The notes under the pieces are model-generated. The model ran no database searches. It had not been told where the DNA came from and worked only from the letters and a program-made list of their open reading frames with translations. A stretch of 64,000 nucleotides of DNA from Xanthobacter flavus (GTDB lineage Bacteria; Pseudomonadota; Alphaproteobacteria; Rhizobiales; Xanthobacteraceae). Position numbers and translations under genes: made by a program. Positions 7,821-16,366 of this stretch are shown here, one piece after another (position 1 is the stretch's first letter; every line of letters starts with the position of its first letter). The stretch is from contig NZ_JAGGML010000001.1 in the NCBI RefSeq assembly GCF_017875275.1, positions 4,361,001 through 4,425,000 of the forward strand, read 5' to 3'.

Positions 7821-9815
7821 TCAGCGTTTGCCGCGCGGACCGCCCGGCTTGCCAGCACCGGAGCGTCCCGCACCGGGCTTGCCACCCGGCTTGCCGCCCG
7901 AAGGACGACCACCGGGCTTTCCGCCTCCCTTGCTCGGGCCCTTCGCGCCGAAGCCGCCGGGTTTTCCGCCCGGCCGTCCCGCCGGCTTGCTACCGCCCGG
8001 ACGATCGTCGAACGAACGGGTGCGGCCAGCCGGCTTGTCGCCATAGCTGCGCTCACGCGGCGGCCGGTCGCCGAAGTCGCCTCGTCCTTCCGGTCGGGGC
8101 CGGGCACGGGTGGGGCGATCGCCTTCCGCCCGATCGCCGCCGAAGCTGCGTGGGCGTGCAGGCTTATCGCCATAGTCGCCGCCACGTCCTTCCGGCCGGG
8201 GCCGGGCACGGGCGGGGCGATCGCCCTCGGGCCTGTCACCACCGAAGCTGCGGCTGCGGGCGGGCTTGTCACCGAAGTCGCCACCACGACCCTCGGGGCG
8301 CGGACGGCGGGTCGGACGGTCGCCCTCGGGGCGGTCGCCGCCGAAGCTGCGGCTTCGGGTCGGCCGGTCACCGAAATCGCCGTTGCGCCCTTCCGGACGC
8401 GAGCGGAACGGGCGGTCGCCTTGCGGGCGCTCGCCCTCGCGGCGGGGGCCGGAGCGCTTGACGCCGCCGTCGTCCTCATAGCGGCGGGGCCGCTCGTCGC
8501 CGCCGCCGGAGCGGGTGGGGCGGCGGCGGAAATCTTCCTTCTCCTCACGCGGCCCGCGCCCGCGTGGCGCGTCATCGCGGAAGGCGGGACGGCCGGCGCG
8601 GCGCGGACGATCCCCTGCGCCCTCCTCGCGGCTCTTGCGGAAGGGACGGCCCTCGCTTTCCCCAGACGCGGACCGGCCGGCCGGCCGGGCACCGCGCGGT
8701 GCCTCGTCCTTCGGCGCCCGCACCCGCTCGACCTTGACCGCGCGGCCCTTGCGGTCGGCGACGGTGCCCACGCGCTCGGTGCCATGCTCCTCGCTGGCGC
8801 GACGGCGCACACGCGGCGCGGCTGGGCGGATGACATCCTCCACCGGCGCGTCGAAGTCTTCACGCTCCCGAGTGGTGCGCCGCGCGGGGACCTTCAGACC
8901 ACCGGCCTTGTCGGCCGCAGCCTGCTTGCGTCCGGCCGGACGGTAGGCCGGCCGGACCGGCACTTCCTCGATCTCGCGCTCCACCAGCGGGCCAGCGAAG
9001 TCCGCTCCCGCGGCGGCGGCGAGGTCGGCGCCGATCTGGTCGCGCAGCACGCGGGTGCGGACCTCCTCGACGCTGCCTTCGGGAATTTCGCCCAGCTGGA
9101 ACGGCCCATAGGACACGCGGATCAGCCGGTTCACGGCCAGGCCGAGTGCGCCCAGCACGTTGCGGATCTCGCGATTCTTGCCTTCGCGCAGGGAGACGGT
9201 GATCCAGGCATTGGCGCCCTGCACGCGGTCGAGTTCCGCCTCGATGGGGCCGTACTCCACGCCGTCCACGGTGATGCCCTTCAGCAGCGTGTCGAGCTTC
9301 GCCTGATCGATCTCGCCGTTGGCCCGAACGCGGTAGCGGCGCAGCCAGCCGGTCTCGGGCAGCTCCAGCACACGGGCGAGGCCACCGTCATTGGTGAGCA
9401 GCAGCAGGCCTTCGGAATTGAGGTCGAGCCGGCCCACGCTGACGAGGCGCGGCAGGCCCTTCGGCAGGATCTCGAACAGCGTCGTACGGCCTTCCGGGTC
9501 GCGGTTGGTGGTCACGACGCCCTTGGGCTTGTGGTACAGGAAGAGGCGGGTGCGCTCGCGTTCGGGCAGCGGCTCCCCATCGATGGTGATGGCGTCGGCC
9601 GGCGTGACGGTGACGGCGGGGCTGGTGAGCACCTCGCCGTTCACGGCCACACGGCCGGCCTCGATCCATTCCTCGATCTCGCGGCGCGAGCCGAGGCCGG
9701 CGCGGGCGACGACCTTGGCGACGCGCTCCGCCTCCTTCTGGGGGGCGGCGGGAAGTTCTCGCTTCTGGCGCGGAACGCGGTTCTTGTCCTTGCGGGGCGG
9801 TGATGTGCGCGGCAT
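7821..9815 (-). CDS. RluB-family 23S rRNA pseudouridine synthase with very long Arg/Gly/Asp-rich tail
   Basis: A 664-residue protein whose first 280 or so residues are a normal RluB/RsuA-type pseudouridine synthase: an S4 RNA-binding domain (about 30-80, RVAKVVARAGLGSRREIEEWI) and a catalytic domain with GRLDLNSEG (active-site Asp131) and EGKNREIRN. RluB forms pseudouridine 2605 of 23S rRNA. The remaining 380 or so residues are low complexity, with a 30-32-residue repeat built from RPEGDRP, RPEGRGGDFGDKP and RSFGGDR, ending in Lys/Gly/Pro runs. E. coli RluB is under 300 residues, so the tail more than doubles the protein. Alphaproteobacterial RluB proteins often carry such basic tails, probably RNA-binding and disordered. 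It lies just upstream of rsmD and divergent from tadA. Confidence 0.92.
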   Translation of the reverse strand: MPRTSPPRKDKNRVPRQKRELPAAPQKEAERVAKVVARAGLGSRREIEEWIEAGRVAVNGEVLTSPAVTVTPADAITIDGEPLPERERTRLFLYHKPKGVVTTNRDPEGRTTLFEILPKGLPRLVSVGRLDLNSEGLLLLTNDGGLARVLELPETGWLRRYRVRANGEIDQAKLDTLLKGITVDGVEYGPIEAELDRVQGANAWITVSLREGKNREIRNVLGALGLAVNRLIRVSYGPFQLGEIPEGSVEEVRTRVLRDQIGADLAAAAGADFAGPLVEREIEEVPVRPAYRPAGRKQAAADKAGGLKVPARRTTREREDFDAPVEDVIRPAAPRVRRRASEEHGTERVGTVADRKGRAVKVERVRAPKDEAPRGARPAGRSASGESEGRPFRKSREEGAGDRPRRAGRPAFRDDAPRGRGPREEKEDFRRRPTRSGGGDERPRRYEDDGGVKRSGPRREGERPQGDRPFRSRPEGRNGDFGDRPTRSRSFGGDRPEGDRPTRRPRPEGRGGDFGDKPARSRSFGGDRPEGDRPARARPRPEGRGGDYGDKPARPRSFGGDRAEGDRPTRARPRPEGRGDFGDRPPRERSYGDKPAGRTRSFDDRPGGSKPAGRPGGKPGGFGAKGPSKGGGKPGGRPSGGKPGGKPGAGRSGAGKPGGPRGKR

Positions 9816-9891
9816 GAGGGGGAGTTAGCACAGCGCAGGCTGCGCGGCGAGCGCGGCGATGCGCCGGGCGGGATCGGGGGCGGCAGGCACC

Positions 9892-10335
9892 ATGTCGGGA
9901 ACGTTCATGCAGATGGCGCTCAACGAAGCGCGCGCGGCGGCCGAGCGGGGCGAGGTTCCGGTGGGCGCGGTGCTGGTGCGCGGATCGGAAGTCGTCGCCC
10001 GCGATGGCAACCGCACCCGCGAGCTGAACGACCCCACCGCCCATGCGGAGATGCTGGTGATCCGCGCGGCGGGCGCGCAGTTCAAATCCGAGCGGCTGAT
10101 GAACTGCGATCTCTATGTGACGCTGGAGCCCTGCGCCATGTGCGCGGCGGCGCTCTCCTTCGCCCGCATCCGCCGGCTCTACTTCGGCGCGCCGGATCCC
10201 AAGGGCGGTGCCGTGGAGCACGGCCCGCGCTTCTTCTCCCAGCCGACCTGCCATCACACGCCGGAAGTCTATGGCGGCATTGCCGAGCGGCAGGCGGCGG
10301 AAGTGCTGCGCGCCTTCTTCCAGGAACGCCGATAG
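9892..10335 (+). CDS. tadA: tRNA-specific adenosine deaminase TadA
   Basis: A 147-residue zinc deaminase that converts A34 to inosine in tRNA-Arg(ACG). The zinc and proton-shuttle motif is HAEM (His51, Glu53), and PCAMC supplies Cys81 and Cys84. The substrate loop RIRRLYFGAPDPKGGAV is also typical. The ATG at 9892 gives MSGTFMQMALNEA; the next ATG at 9907 (MQMALNEA) is a plausible alternative. It is divergent from the pseudouridine synthase with 76 bp between them and convergent with the dehalogenase. Confidence 0.95.
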   Translation: MSGTFMQMALNEARAAAERGEVPVGAVLVRGSEVVARDGNRTRELNDPTAHAEMLVIRAAGAQFKSERLMNCDLYVTLEPCAMCAAALSFARIRRLYFGAPDPKGGAVEHGPRFFSQPTCHHTPEVYGGIAERQAAEVLRAFFQERR

Positions 10336-10339
10336 GCCG

Positions 10340-11251
10340 TTACGACCGGCCCTGCGCCAGGAAAGGGATTGCCGCATCGAGCGTCGCCTTCGGGGCCTCC
10401 TCCGCAATGAAATGGCCCGCCTCGATGGCCTGCCCCTCCACCTGCGGTGCAAAAGCTTTCCAGGCCTCCAGCGGGCTCGCGCCCCGGCTCGGAATGCCGG
10501 CGGCGCCCCACAATGCGAGGGTGGGGCAGGAGAGGGTGCGACCTGCCGCGAGGTCGGCCTCGTCATGGGCAAGGTCGATGGTGGCGCCGGCGCGGTAGTC
10601 CTCGCACATGGCGTGCAGCCGGTCGGGCGAGGAGATGGCCGCGCGATAGGCCGCCATGGCGCGCGGATCGAAGGCTGAGATGTCCTTGTGCGCTGTCCAG
10701 CTCGCCATGGTCCAGTCGAGGAACCAGGCAGGGTTGGCGCCCACCAGCTTCTCCGGAAGCGGCTTCGGCTGGGCGAGCATGGACCAGTGATAGACCTGCA
10801 GCGCCCGTGCCCGGTCCATGCGGTGCCACATGACGTAGGTCGGCACGATGTCGAGCAGCACCAGCCGGTCGAGGCGGCCCGGATGATCCAGCCCCAGGCG
10901 GTAAGCGGCCCGCGCGCCCCGGTCATGGCCCATGACCGAGAAATGGGCGAAGCCGAGGTTTTCCATCACCTCCACCATGGCGGCGGCCATGGCGCGCTTG
11001 GAATAGGGGAAATGGTCGGCCCCGCCTTCGGGTGCCGCGCTCCAGCCGTAGCCGGGCAGGTCGGGGATGACGAGCGTGTGCTGTTCGGCGAGCTTCGGCG
11101 CCATGCGGTGCCACATCACGTGGCTCTGGGGAAAGCCGTGCAGCAGCAGCAGGGGAGCGCCCGCTCCCCCCTGCCGGAGGAAAATGCGGCCAGCCTTCGT
11201 GTCCACGTAGTGCGAGGCAAATCCGGGAAAAAGATCAGACAGTTCGGACAT
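10340..11251 (-). CDS. Fluoroacetate/haloacetate dehalogenase (alpha/beta hydrolase)
   Basis: A 303-residue alpha/beta hydrolase. By memory of the Rhodopseudomonas palustris fluoroacetate dehalogenase RPA1163, every key residue falls at the same number here: nucleophile Asp110 in GHDRGAR, carboxylate-binding Arg111 and Arg114, acid Asp134 (VLLDI), fluoride-pocket His155 and Trp156 (VYHWS), Tyr219 (CEDYR) and His280 (EAGHF). Such enzymes split the C-F bond of fluoroacetate to give glycolate and fluoride, and also act on chloroacetate. A strong AGGAGG lies 6 bp before the ATG. No transporter or fluoride channel gene is adjacent. Actual substrate preference is inferred. Confidence 0.88.
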   Translation of the reverse strand: MSELSDLFPGFASHYVDTKAGRIFLRQGGAGAPLLLLHGFPQSHVMWHRMAPKLAEQHTLVIPDLPGYGWSAAPEGGADHFPYSKRAMAAAMVEVMENLGFAHFSVMGHDRGARAAYRLGLDHPGRLDRLVLLDIVPTYVMWHRMDRARALQVYHWSMLAQPKPLPEKLVGANPAWFLDWTMASWTAHKDISAFDPRAMAAYRAAISSPDRLHAMCEDYRAGATIDLAHDEADLAAGRTLSCPTLALWGAAGIPSRGASPLEAWKAFAPQVEGQAIEAGHFIAEEAPKATLDAAIPFLAQGRS

Positions 11252-11334
11252 GAAACCTCCTCTCGCCGCCGGCTGAGCGGCGGCCGGAATTGCGGACGGC
11301 TATGGAAGGCTTGGGCGCAGCAGCGGTTCCATGC

Positions 11335-11622
11335 TCAGTCGAAGACTTCGTCGGCCGCAGTTATGAGGCCGAGGCTCGGAGACTTGGCGCAGAAGCCGGC
11401 GAGCTTTTCGGCATTCTTCACGAACTTGTCCGTGTCGATCACCGGCGGCGCGTCGTCATCCTTGTAGTAGGCATCCAGCCACGTCAGGATGATAGTAATC
11501 GTATCCTTGTCCGCCTGCAGGAATTGCTGGCAGGTCATTGTGGAGAGATCCCACTTCTCGGCCGCCGCGGGGCCAAGACCCGCCATGAGAATGATGGCCC
11601 CGACGCCCAGACGTTTCAGCAT
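11335..11622 (-). CDS. HdeA/HdeB-like periplasmic protein
   Basis: A 95-residue secreted protein. The N-terminus MLKRLGVGAIILMAGLGPAA is a Sec signal peptide ending near AAAEKW. The mature part has the HdeA pattern: STMTCQQFL with the first Cys, an amphipathic middle (TITIILTWLDAYY), and GFCAKSP with the second Cys, expected to form the single disulfide. HdeA proteins are acid-activated periplasmic chaperones. GGGAGGA lies just before the ATG at 11622 and decides the start; the frame itself is open further upstream. Confidence 0.8.
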   Translation of the reverse strand: MLKRLGVGAIILMAGLGPAAAEKWDLSTMTCQQFLQADKDTITIILTWLDAYYKDDDAPPVIDTDKFVKNAEKLAGFCAKSPSLGLITAADEVFD

Positions 11623-11742
11623 TGCGTCCTCCCAGGATGCGGCGGCCGTTCGGCCTGCGGTGCCATGATGCGCCCGAGAGCTTGGCGGCACCAGACGGGG
11701 CGGGGCATGTCCTGAAAGCAAGATCGCGCGAGCACGCCACAT

Positions 11743-12612
11743 TCACCGCGCGTCGAGCACGGCGGCGCAGGCGTCCGGCAGATCGGCGAGGGTGAGAGGC
11801 GGCTTGGGCTTGGAGGGTTCCTTCTCGGGCTTGGGGTGCAGCACCGCGTCAGAGAACCACCAGTCCAGCTCCGATCCGCAGCCCTCGCCGGTTGGCGGGG
11901 CTTCCTGTGGCCGGCAATCGGGGCTGGAGGCCGGGCAGGTGAGGCGGATGTGCATGTGGTAGTCATGCCCCCAATAGGGCCGCACCTTGGCGAGGAAAGA
12001 GCGGTCGCCCGTCGCCTCCCGGCACAGGGCTTTCTTGATGGCGGCATTGACGAAAATGCGCTCCACCCGCGGCTCGACGGCGGCGGCGCGGATGACCTTC
12101 CAGGTGTCCGGGCGCCAGTTGGCGGGGTCGATGTCCTTGCGGTCGGCGCGGACCATCATGGAGGCGGAGAGCTTCTCGCGTTCCTCGCGGCTCAGTTCAC
12201 GGCCGGGGCTGGGGGTGAGCCAGATGTCGGCGTCGAGGCCGATCTGGTGGGAGGCATGGCCGGTGAGCATGGGGCCGCCGCGCGGCTGGGCCATGTCGCC
12301 GACGAGAATGCCTTGCCAGCCAGACACTTGCGGCACCTTCGCCGAGAAGCGCTCGAGGAAGGCAACGAGGTCCGGATGCCCCCAGTTGCGGTTGCGGGAG
12401 AGGCGCATGACCTGCCAGTTCGGACCGTTGACCGGCAAGGCCTCGCCGCCAGCAAGGCAGCCTTTGGAATAGAAGCCGATGCTACGCGCAGCCATGGGGG
12501 CCGGCTGGGTGGCGCGGCCGAACAGTTCCTTCGCAGGCACCGGGGGCTTGCTCTGGGCATGAGCGGCGGTGCCCAGAAGGACGAGAGCGAGGGCGGCGGC
12601 GAGCCGGCGCAT
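11743..12612 (-). CDS. mepA: Penicillin-insensitive murein endopeptidase MepA
   Basis: A 289-residue periplasmic LAS metallopeptidase. A signal peptide (MRRLAAALALVLLGTAAHAQ) precedes the mature enzyme. Zinc ligands are visible in GHASHQIGLDADIWL and GHDYHMHIRL. E. coli MepA cuts both D-Ala-mDAP (4-3) and mDAP-mDAP (3-3) cross-links in peptidoglycan. Its ATG overlaps the stop of the upstream L,D-transpeptidase (TGATG), so the two are translationally coupled. The C-terminal 60 residues with extra Cys residues (CPASSPDCRPQ...) are common in alphaproteobacterial MepA. Confidence 0.93.
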   Translation of the reverse strand: MRRLAAALALVLLGTAAHAQSKPPVPAKELFGRATQPAPMAARSIGFYSKGCLAGGEALPVNGPNWQVMRLSRNRNWGHPDLVAFLERFSAKVPQVSGWQGILVGDMAQPRGGPMLTGHASHQIGLDADIWLTPSPGRELSREEREKLSASMMVRADRKDIDPANWRPDTWKVIRAAAVEPRVERIFVNAAIKKALCREATGDRSFLAKVRPYWGHDYHMHIRLTCPASSPDCRPQEAPPTGEGCGSELDWWFSDAVLHPKPEKEPSKPKPPLTLADLPDACAAVLDAR

Positions 12613-13616
12613 CAGCTCGTAACCTTCTGCTTCATCACAACAAATCCGCCGTCGCTCCGGGTGCCGGGATGGGCGGGGAGGTCGGTGAGGAAGAGCGTCG
12701 CGCCCGGCGTCACCAGCGCCGCCACCTGCTTGTTGATCGAGGGATCGACGCTGATCCGGGCCAGCGCATCCTGCGCCTGACCGGCCGCGACGCCGCTGCC
12801 CTCATAGGAAACGGCGCTCCAGCGGGGCGCGCTGCCGTCCTTGCTCATGAGCACATAAACGAGATTTCCCAATGGGTTCTGCGGATCGCGGATGGTCACC
12901 GGACCCTGCACGGCGGTCTGGGCGCCCTTCAGGACGGTGATGGACGAATCGGCCCGGCTCACCACCATGGAGACCGGCTCCGGGGCGGCGGTGGCATCCT
13001 GCGGGGCACCCTGGCCGGTGGCGGAGGTGGCGAGCTGCTGCTCCAGACCCTCGCTCATGATAAGTCCCGGATTTAAAACATCTTCTGGCGCCGAATGGCT
13101 GTCTGCAATGATCACCGGGGTGCCCAGATGGGTGATGCCGAAGACGAGCTTCGAGAACTCAAGAGGCAGGTGAATGCACCCGTGGGACGAGGGGTATCCC
13201 GGTAACCCACCCGCATGCAGAGCCACGCCCGACCACGTCAGGCGCTCCGTGTAAGGCATTGAAGCGTCGTTATAAAGCGAGGAATGGTGGTCCACGTCCT
13301 TGCCCAGGATCGTGAATACCCCGGTAGGGGTTTCGTGCCCGTCCTTGCCGGTGGAGACCCTGGAGGCCCCTATCCGGACACCGTTGCGGTACACGAAGCA
13401 CAATTGGTCCGTCAGATTCACCACGATGGCCACGAAGCCGTCCGGTGCGCGCTCGGGATACCAGACGTAAGTGCCTGGTTTCAGGGCCTTAATCTCGGCG
13501 AGGTCGGGATCGTCGGCGGCGATGGCGGGCAGCAGGGCGTCGGCCACCACGGCACCGGCGAGGGTTGCGGCGAGTTTCAGGGTTCCGCGGCGGGAGAGGC
13601 TGAACGGGTCGGCCAT
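12612..13616 (-). CDS. L,D-transpeptidase (YkuD domain), Tat-type leader
   Basis: A 334-residue exported enzyme. The N-terminus contains LSRRGTLKLAATLAGAVVA, a twin-arginine-like signal, and the ATG at 13616 (MADPFSL) places it correctly. The YkuD catalytic domain spans about 55-190 with GKDGHETPTGVF, ALHAGGLPGYPSSHGCIHLP and the catalytic Cys in SHGCIHLP. Such enzymes make 3-3 mDAP-mDAP cross-links or attach lipoproteins or outer-membrane proteins to peptidoglycan. The C-terminal 140 residues are not a domain I recognise. It is coupled to the downstream MepA gene, which can cleave 3-3 bonds. Confidence 0.92.
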   Translation of the reverse strand: MADPFSLSRRGTLKLAATLAGAVVADALLPAIAADDPDLAEIKALKPGTYVWYPERAPDGFVAIVVNLTDQLCFVYRNGVRIGASRVSTGKDGHETPTGVFTILGKDVDHHSSLYNDASMPYTERLTWSGVALHAGGLPGYPSSHGCIHLPLEFSKLVFGITHLGTPVIIADSHSAPEDVLNPGLIMSEGLEQQLATSATGQGAPQDATAAPEPVSMVVSRADSSITVLKGAQTAVQGPVTIRDPQNPLGNLVYVLMSKDGSAPRWSAVSYEGSGVAAGQAQDALARISVDPSINKQVAALVTPGATLFLTDLPAHPGTRSDGGFVVMKQKVTS

Positions 13617-13710
13617 CGGCGATTCACCCCAGGTTTCCGAATCGGGTTTCACCACGTTTTCGCCCGGGGTTCAGTGCGTGTCCAATGGTGTCAGCTCTCG
13701 AATCGGCGCC

Positions 13711-14439
13711 TCACCCCAGCATCGGCACGGTGCGGATCACCCAGATACCTTCCGGTGTGATCCGGCAGGCGAGGCCGATGGCCTCCACTCCGGCTGCTCG
13801 CGCCCGGTCGAAGGCGCGCCCATATCCGGGGTCGAGATCGCGGGCGAGGGCGATCGAATCCGCCGAGCCGATCTGGCTGATGTAGACCATCACCGCCCGC
13901 CGTCCGGCCGCCACCTCGCCGGCCAGTTCCTCCAGATGCTTCGCGCCGCGCGCGGTCACGCAGTCGGGGAACTCGGCCTTGCCGGGGGCGCGCATGAGGT
14001 GGACGTTCTTCACCTCCACGAAACAGTCGGGGCGGGCGTCGTCCTCCAGCTTGATGTCCACCCGGCTCGCCTTGCCGTACTTCACCTCGCGGCGCATGCG
14101 AGCATAGCCGGAGAGGGGCGGCACCTGGCCGGCGGCGATGGCTTCTGCGACCAGCAGATTGGGGTGCATGGTGTTCACCCCCACCCATTCCGGACCGGCG
14201 CCGAAATCGGCCTCCACCAGCTCCCAGCTCAGGGCCAGCTTGCGGGCCGGGTTGAGCGAGCGGGAGAGGAGCACGCGGCTGCCGGGGGCATCGAGCCCCA
14301 GCATGGCGCCGGAGTTCGCCACATGAGCCGTGGTGATTTGCGCCGTGGTCTCGGTGCCGTCGTCCAGCACCACGTCGGCGAGGAAACGCTTGTAGCGCCG
14401 CACCAGCCGGCCCGGCAGCAAAGGGGCGGCGAACAGCAT
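13711..14439 (-). CDS. sfsA: SfsA family DNA/RNA nuclease-like protein
   Basis: A 242-residue SfsA homologue. Diagnostic segments are [52 protein letters not shown] and [17 protein letters not shown]. coli SfsA was named for sugar fermentation stimulation; the conserved FVEVK core resembles a PD-(D/E)XK nuclease, so a nucleic-acid role is likely. The ATG at 14439 overlaps the stop of the upstream thioesterase (TGATG), so the genes are coupled. An in-frame extension to 14499 would run into the thioesterase and is unlikely. Confidence 0.93.
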   Translation of the reverse strand: MLFAAPLLPGRLVRRYKRFLADVVLDDGTETTAQITTAHVANSGAMLGLDAPGSRVLLSRSLNPARKLALSWELVEADFGAGPEWVGVNTMHPNLLVAEAIAAGQVPPLSGYARMRREVKYGKASRVDIKLEDDARPDCFVEVKNVHLMRAPGKAEFPDCVTARGAKHLEELAGEVAAGRRAVMVYISQIGSADSIALARDLDPGYGRAFDRARAAGVEAIGLACRITPEGIWVIRTVPMLG

Positions 14440-14909
14440 CAGGCGCGCGCGTCGGGGCGGCCGGCGAGGCACATCAGGGTCTGGGTGGCGGTGGCGCAAT
14501 GGGTGCGGGTGCTGCCGGCCTCGGCATAGACCTCGATCTTCGCGACGGTGAGGGTGCGCCCCGCCCGCGTCACCTCGCCCACAGCGACGAGGCGCTCGCC
14601 CTTGCCGGGGGCCATGATGTTGATCTTGTACTCCACCGTCAGCACGGTGGAGTCCGGCGGAAACAGGCTGAAGGCGGCATAGCCCCCGGCCGTGTCGGCG
14701 ATGGCGCCGATGGAGCCGCCGTGGAAATAGCCGTGCTGCTGGGTCACCTTCTCCGCATGGGGCAGCACGATCTCCACCCGCCCCGGCGCCACCGCGCCCA
14801 GCTCGGCGCCGATGAGGGTCATGAAGGGCTGGCGGGCAAAGCTGTCGCGCACCTTGGTCTCATAGGCGGGATCACGGGGGGTGAAGGGCTCGGTCACGGT
14901 CGCCGTCAT
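14439..14909 (-). CDS. PaaI-family hotdog thioesterase
   Basis: A 156-residue hotdog-fold acyl-CoA thioesterase. The family core is visible: [22 protein letters not shown] (HGG plus catalytic Asp), [18 protein letters not shown] and a C-terminal strand VAKIEVYAE. PaaI/YdiI-type enzymes hydrolyse aromatic or medium-chain acyl-CoA; the substrate here cannot be told from sequence. It is the first gene of a two-gene unit with sfsA. Confidence 0.88.
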   Translation of the reverse strand: MTATVTEPFTPRDPAYETKVRDSFARQPFMTLIGAELGAVAPGRVEIVLPHAEKVTQQHGYFHGGSIGAIADTAGGYAAFSLFPPDSTVLTVEYKINIMAPGKGERLVAVGEVTRAGRTLTVAKIEVYAEAGSTRTHCATATQTLMCLAGRPDARA

Positions 14910-15223
14910 GCTGGGGGAAGGGGAGGGGCGACCATAGCCGGGTGATCGCGGTGCTGGAAGCGGGAGGGTAGGGAGCGCTCACGCCGTTCAGGCGCCGCCG
15001 TCCTCCGGTTCAACCGGCGGACCCATGGCGCCGCTTGTCCCGGCCTTCGTCGCTGGTGCTGAGGACGGGATGGGCCCTCCGGCAGGCCGGAGGGCGACGG
15101 CGGTTGTGGTTGGAGGTTGGAGATTGGAGGTTGCCGGAAGAGGCGGGCATTCCCCGCGTTGACAGCGGCGGGGCCGGCGCCTCTTCTGCGCGAGGGGCTG
15201 CGGGGCGCAGCGGGGGGCCGCAC
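14910..15223. other. Intergenic region with family A repeat
   Basis: No gene seen. It holds the family A palindromic repeat (14997-15102), a run of short direct repeats around gattggagg/ggttggagg (15104-15136), and the 5' region of the SMR gene. Open frames through it are low-complexity and are not supported. Confidence 0.6.
14997..15102. repeat. Palindromic repeat family A, copy 1
   Basis: Two inverted arms (tcctccggttcaaccggcgga and ccctccggcaggccggaggg) flank a spacer containing CCCATGGCGCCG and GGGATGGGCC. Further copies are at about 26592, 41041 and 50772. Confidence 0.75.
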
Positions 15224-15553
15224 ATGAGCTACGTCTATCTTCTCATCGCCATCGTCGCGGAGGTCATCGCCACCTCGGCCCTAAAGTCGGCGGAAGGCTT
15301 CACCAAGCTCGGCCCCTCGGTCATCGTGGTGATCGGCTATGCGATCGCCTTCTTCTGCCTGTCGCTTACCCTGCGCACGTTGCCGGTGGGCATCGCCTAT
15401 GCCATCTGGTCCGGCGTCGGCATCGTGCTCGTCACGGGTTTCGCCTGGATCTATTACGGCCAGAAGCTGGACCTCGCGGCGCTGATCGGCCTCGGGCTCA
15501 TCATCGCCGGCGTGGTGGTCATCAACCTGCTGTCGAAGAGCGTCGCCCACTGA
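15224..15553 (+). CDS. Small multidrug resistance (SMR) efflux protein, EmrE-like
   Basis: A 109-residue four-helix inner-membrane protein. The first helix [17 protein letters not shown] has the essential proton/substrate Glu (Glu13, equivalent to Glu14 of EmrE). [15 protein letters not shown] and the last helix [18 protein letters not shown] are classic SMR features. It works as an antiparallel dimer and exports quaternary ammonium compounds or guanidinium in exchange for protons; I cannot separate these subclasses with certainty. The ATG at 15224 is chosen from family length; the open frame extends further upstream. Confidence 0.93.
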   Translation: MSYVYLLIAIVAEVIATSALKSAEGFTKLGPSVIVVIGYAIAFFCLSLTLRTLPVGIAYAIWSGVGIVLVTGFAWIYYGQKLDLAALIGLGLIIAGVVVINLLSKSVAH

Positions 15554-15574
15554 GGCGAAGCGCCGGCAAGGCGC

Positions 15575-16015
15575 CTACAGCTCCTCGGCGCCTTCCCTGG
15601 CACGGGCGAGGAGCGTCTTCGCCGCGATGAGCGCATCCTTCTCCGCGTCATGCACCACGGCGCCGAACGCGCCGGCGAGGGCGGCGAGCACCGCCATGGC
15701 GCTCACCTCCTCGCGGATGTCGCCGCTCCACTTGATGTCGGCGGCCACGTCCCGCGCGCCCAGCATGGGGGCGAGGGCGGGATATTTGCCGCCATCCTCC
15801 CCCACGTCGCGAAACCGCAGGGTGAAGCCGGCATCCTCGCCGTGGAGGGTGCAGGGCAAGTAGCCGGAGGTCTCCAGCGGCACATAGCCGTCATCCAGCA
15901 CCAGCTTGAGCTTGAAGGCATCGAGCGCCGCCTGAAGCGCGGCACGGTCGGGCACATCGGCCCGGTTGAGATAGGCGGTACGGGCGCGCGCCATGGCGGG
16001 CAGCTCCAATGACAT
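15575..16015 (-). CDS. Conserved hypothetical protein, about 146 residues
   Basis: I do not recognise a named family. The protein from the ATG at 16015 (MSLELPAMARARTAYLNRADVPD) is soluble, with an alpha/beta composition and segments KLKLVLDDGYVPLETSGYLP and GFTLRFRDVGEDG. It ends with a helical, Ala-rich part (MAVLAALAGAFGAVVHDAEKDALIAAKTLL). The frame is open far upstream, but those residues are low-complexity. It is convergent with the SMR gene, 21 bp apart. Confidence 0.65.
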   Translation of the reverse strand: MSLELPAMARARTAYLNRADVPDRAALQAALDAFKLKLVLDDGYVPLETSGYLPCTLHGEDAGFTLRFRDVGEDGGKYPALAPMLGARDVAADIKWSGDIREEVSAMAVLAALAGAFGAVVHDAEKDALIAAKTLLARAREGAEEL

Positions 16016-16366
16016 GACTGAAACGGGTGCCGGTCGGGCCGGCGGCGGATGAAACGGGGGGAGTCTAATGGAGACGCGCGGCTGACGGTATCCTGCCGCA
16101 TCAGCCTGTCGCGCCGTCGCTTGTCCGGGGAACGAGGCGCCGGGCGCCACGCAAAGGCAGCGCGATGTGAGGGGCGGCAAGGCCGGTGGGGCCTCCCATA
16201 CCGCCGTCATGGCCGGGCTTGTGCCGGGCATGACGACCGGACAAAGCGGAATGCGAGCCGGAGCCCGCACCCGGAAACGAAAACGGCGCCCCGGCGGTGA
16301 GGCCGGGACGCCGTGTTCAGGGCTTGAAACCGGCGCCGGAGCGCCAGCGCAGGCCTCAAACCGATA
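16016..16366. other. Intergenic region between hypothetical gene and rplI
   Basis: No gene seen. It contains a palindrome at 16206-16234 (GTCATGGCCGGGC / GCCGGGCATGAC) related to repeat family C, and the rplI terminator at 16275-16313. Confidence 0.6.
16275..16313 (-). terminator. Rho-independent terminator of rplI
   Basis: Read on the minus strand, a stem ACGGCG-CCCGGC with loop ctcacc pairs back to the complement and is followed by TTTTCGTTT. It begins about 55 bp after the rplI stop and is a textbook intrinsic terminator. Confidence 0.88.
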
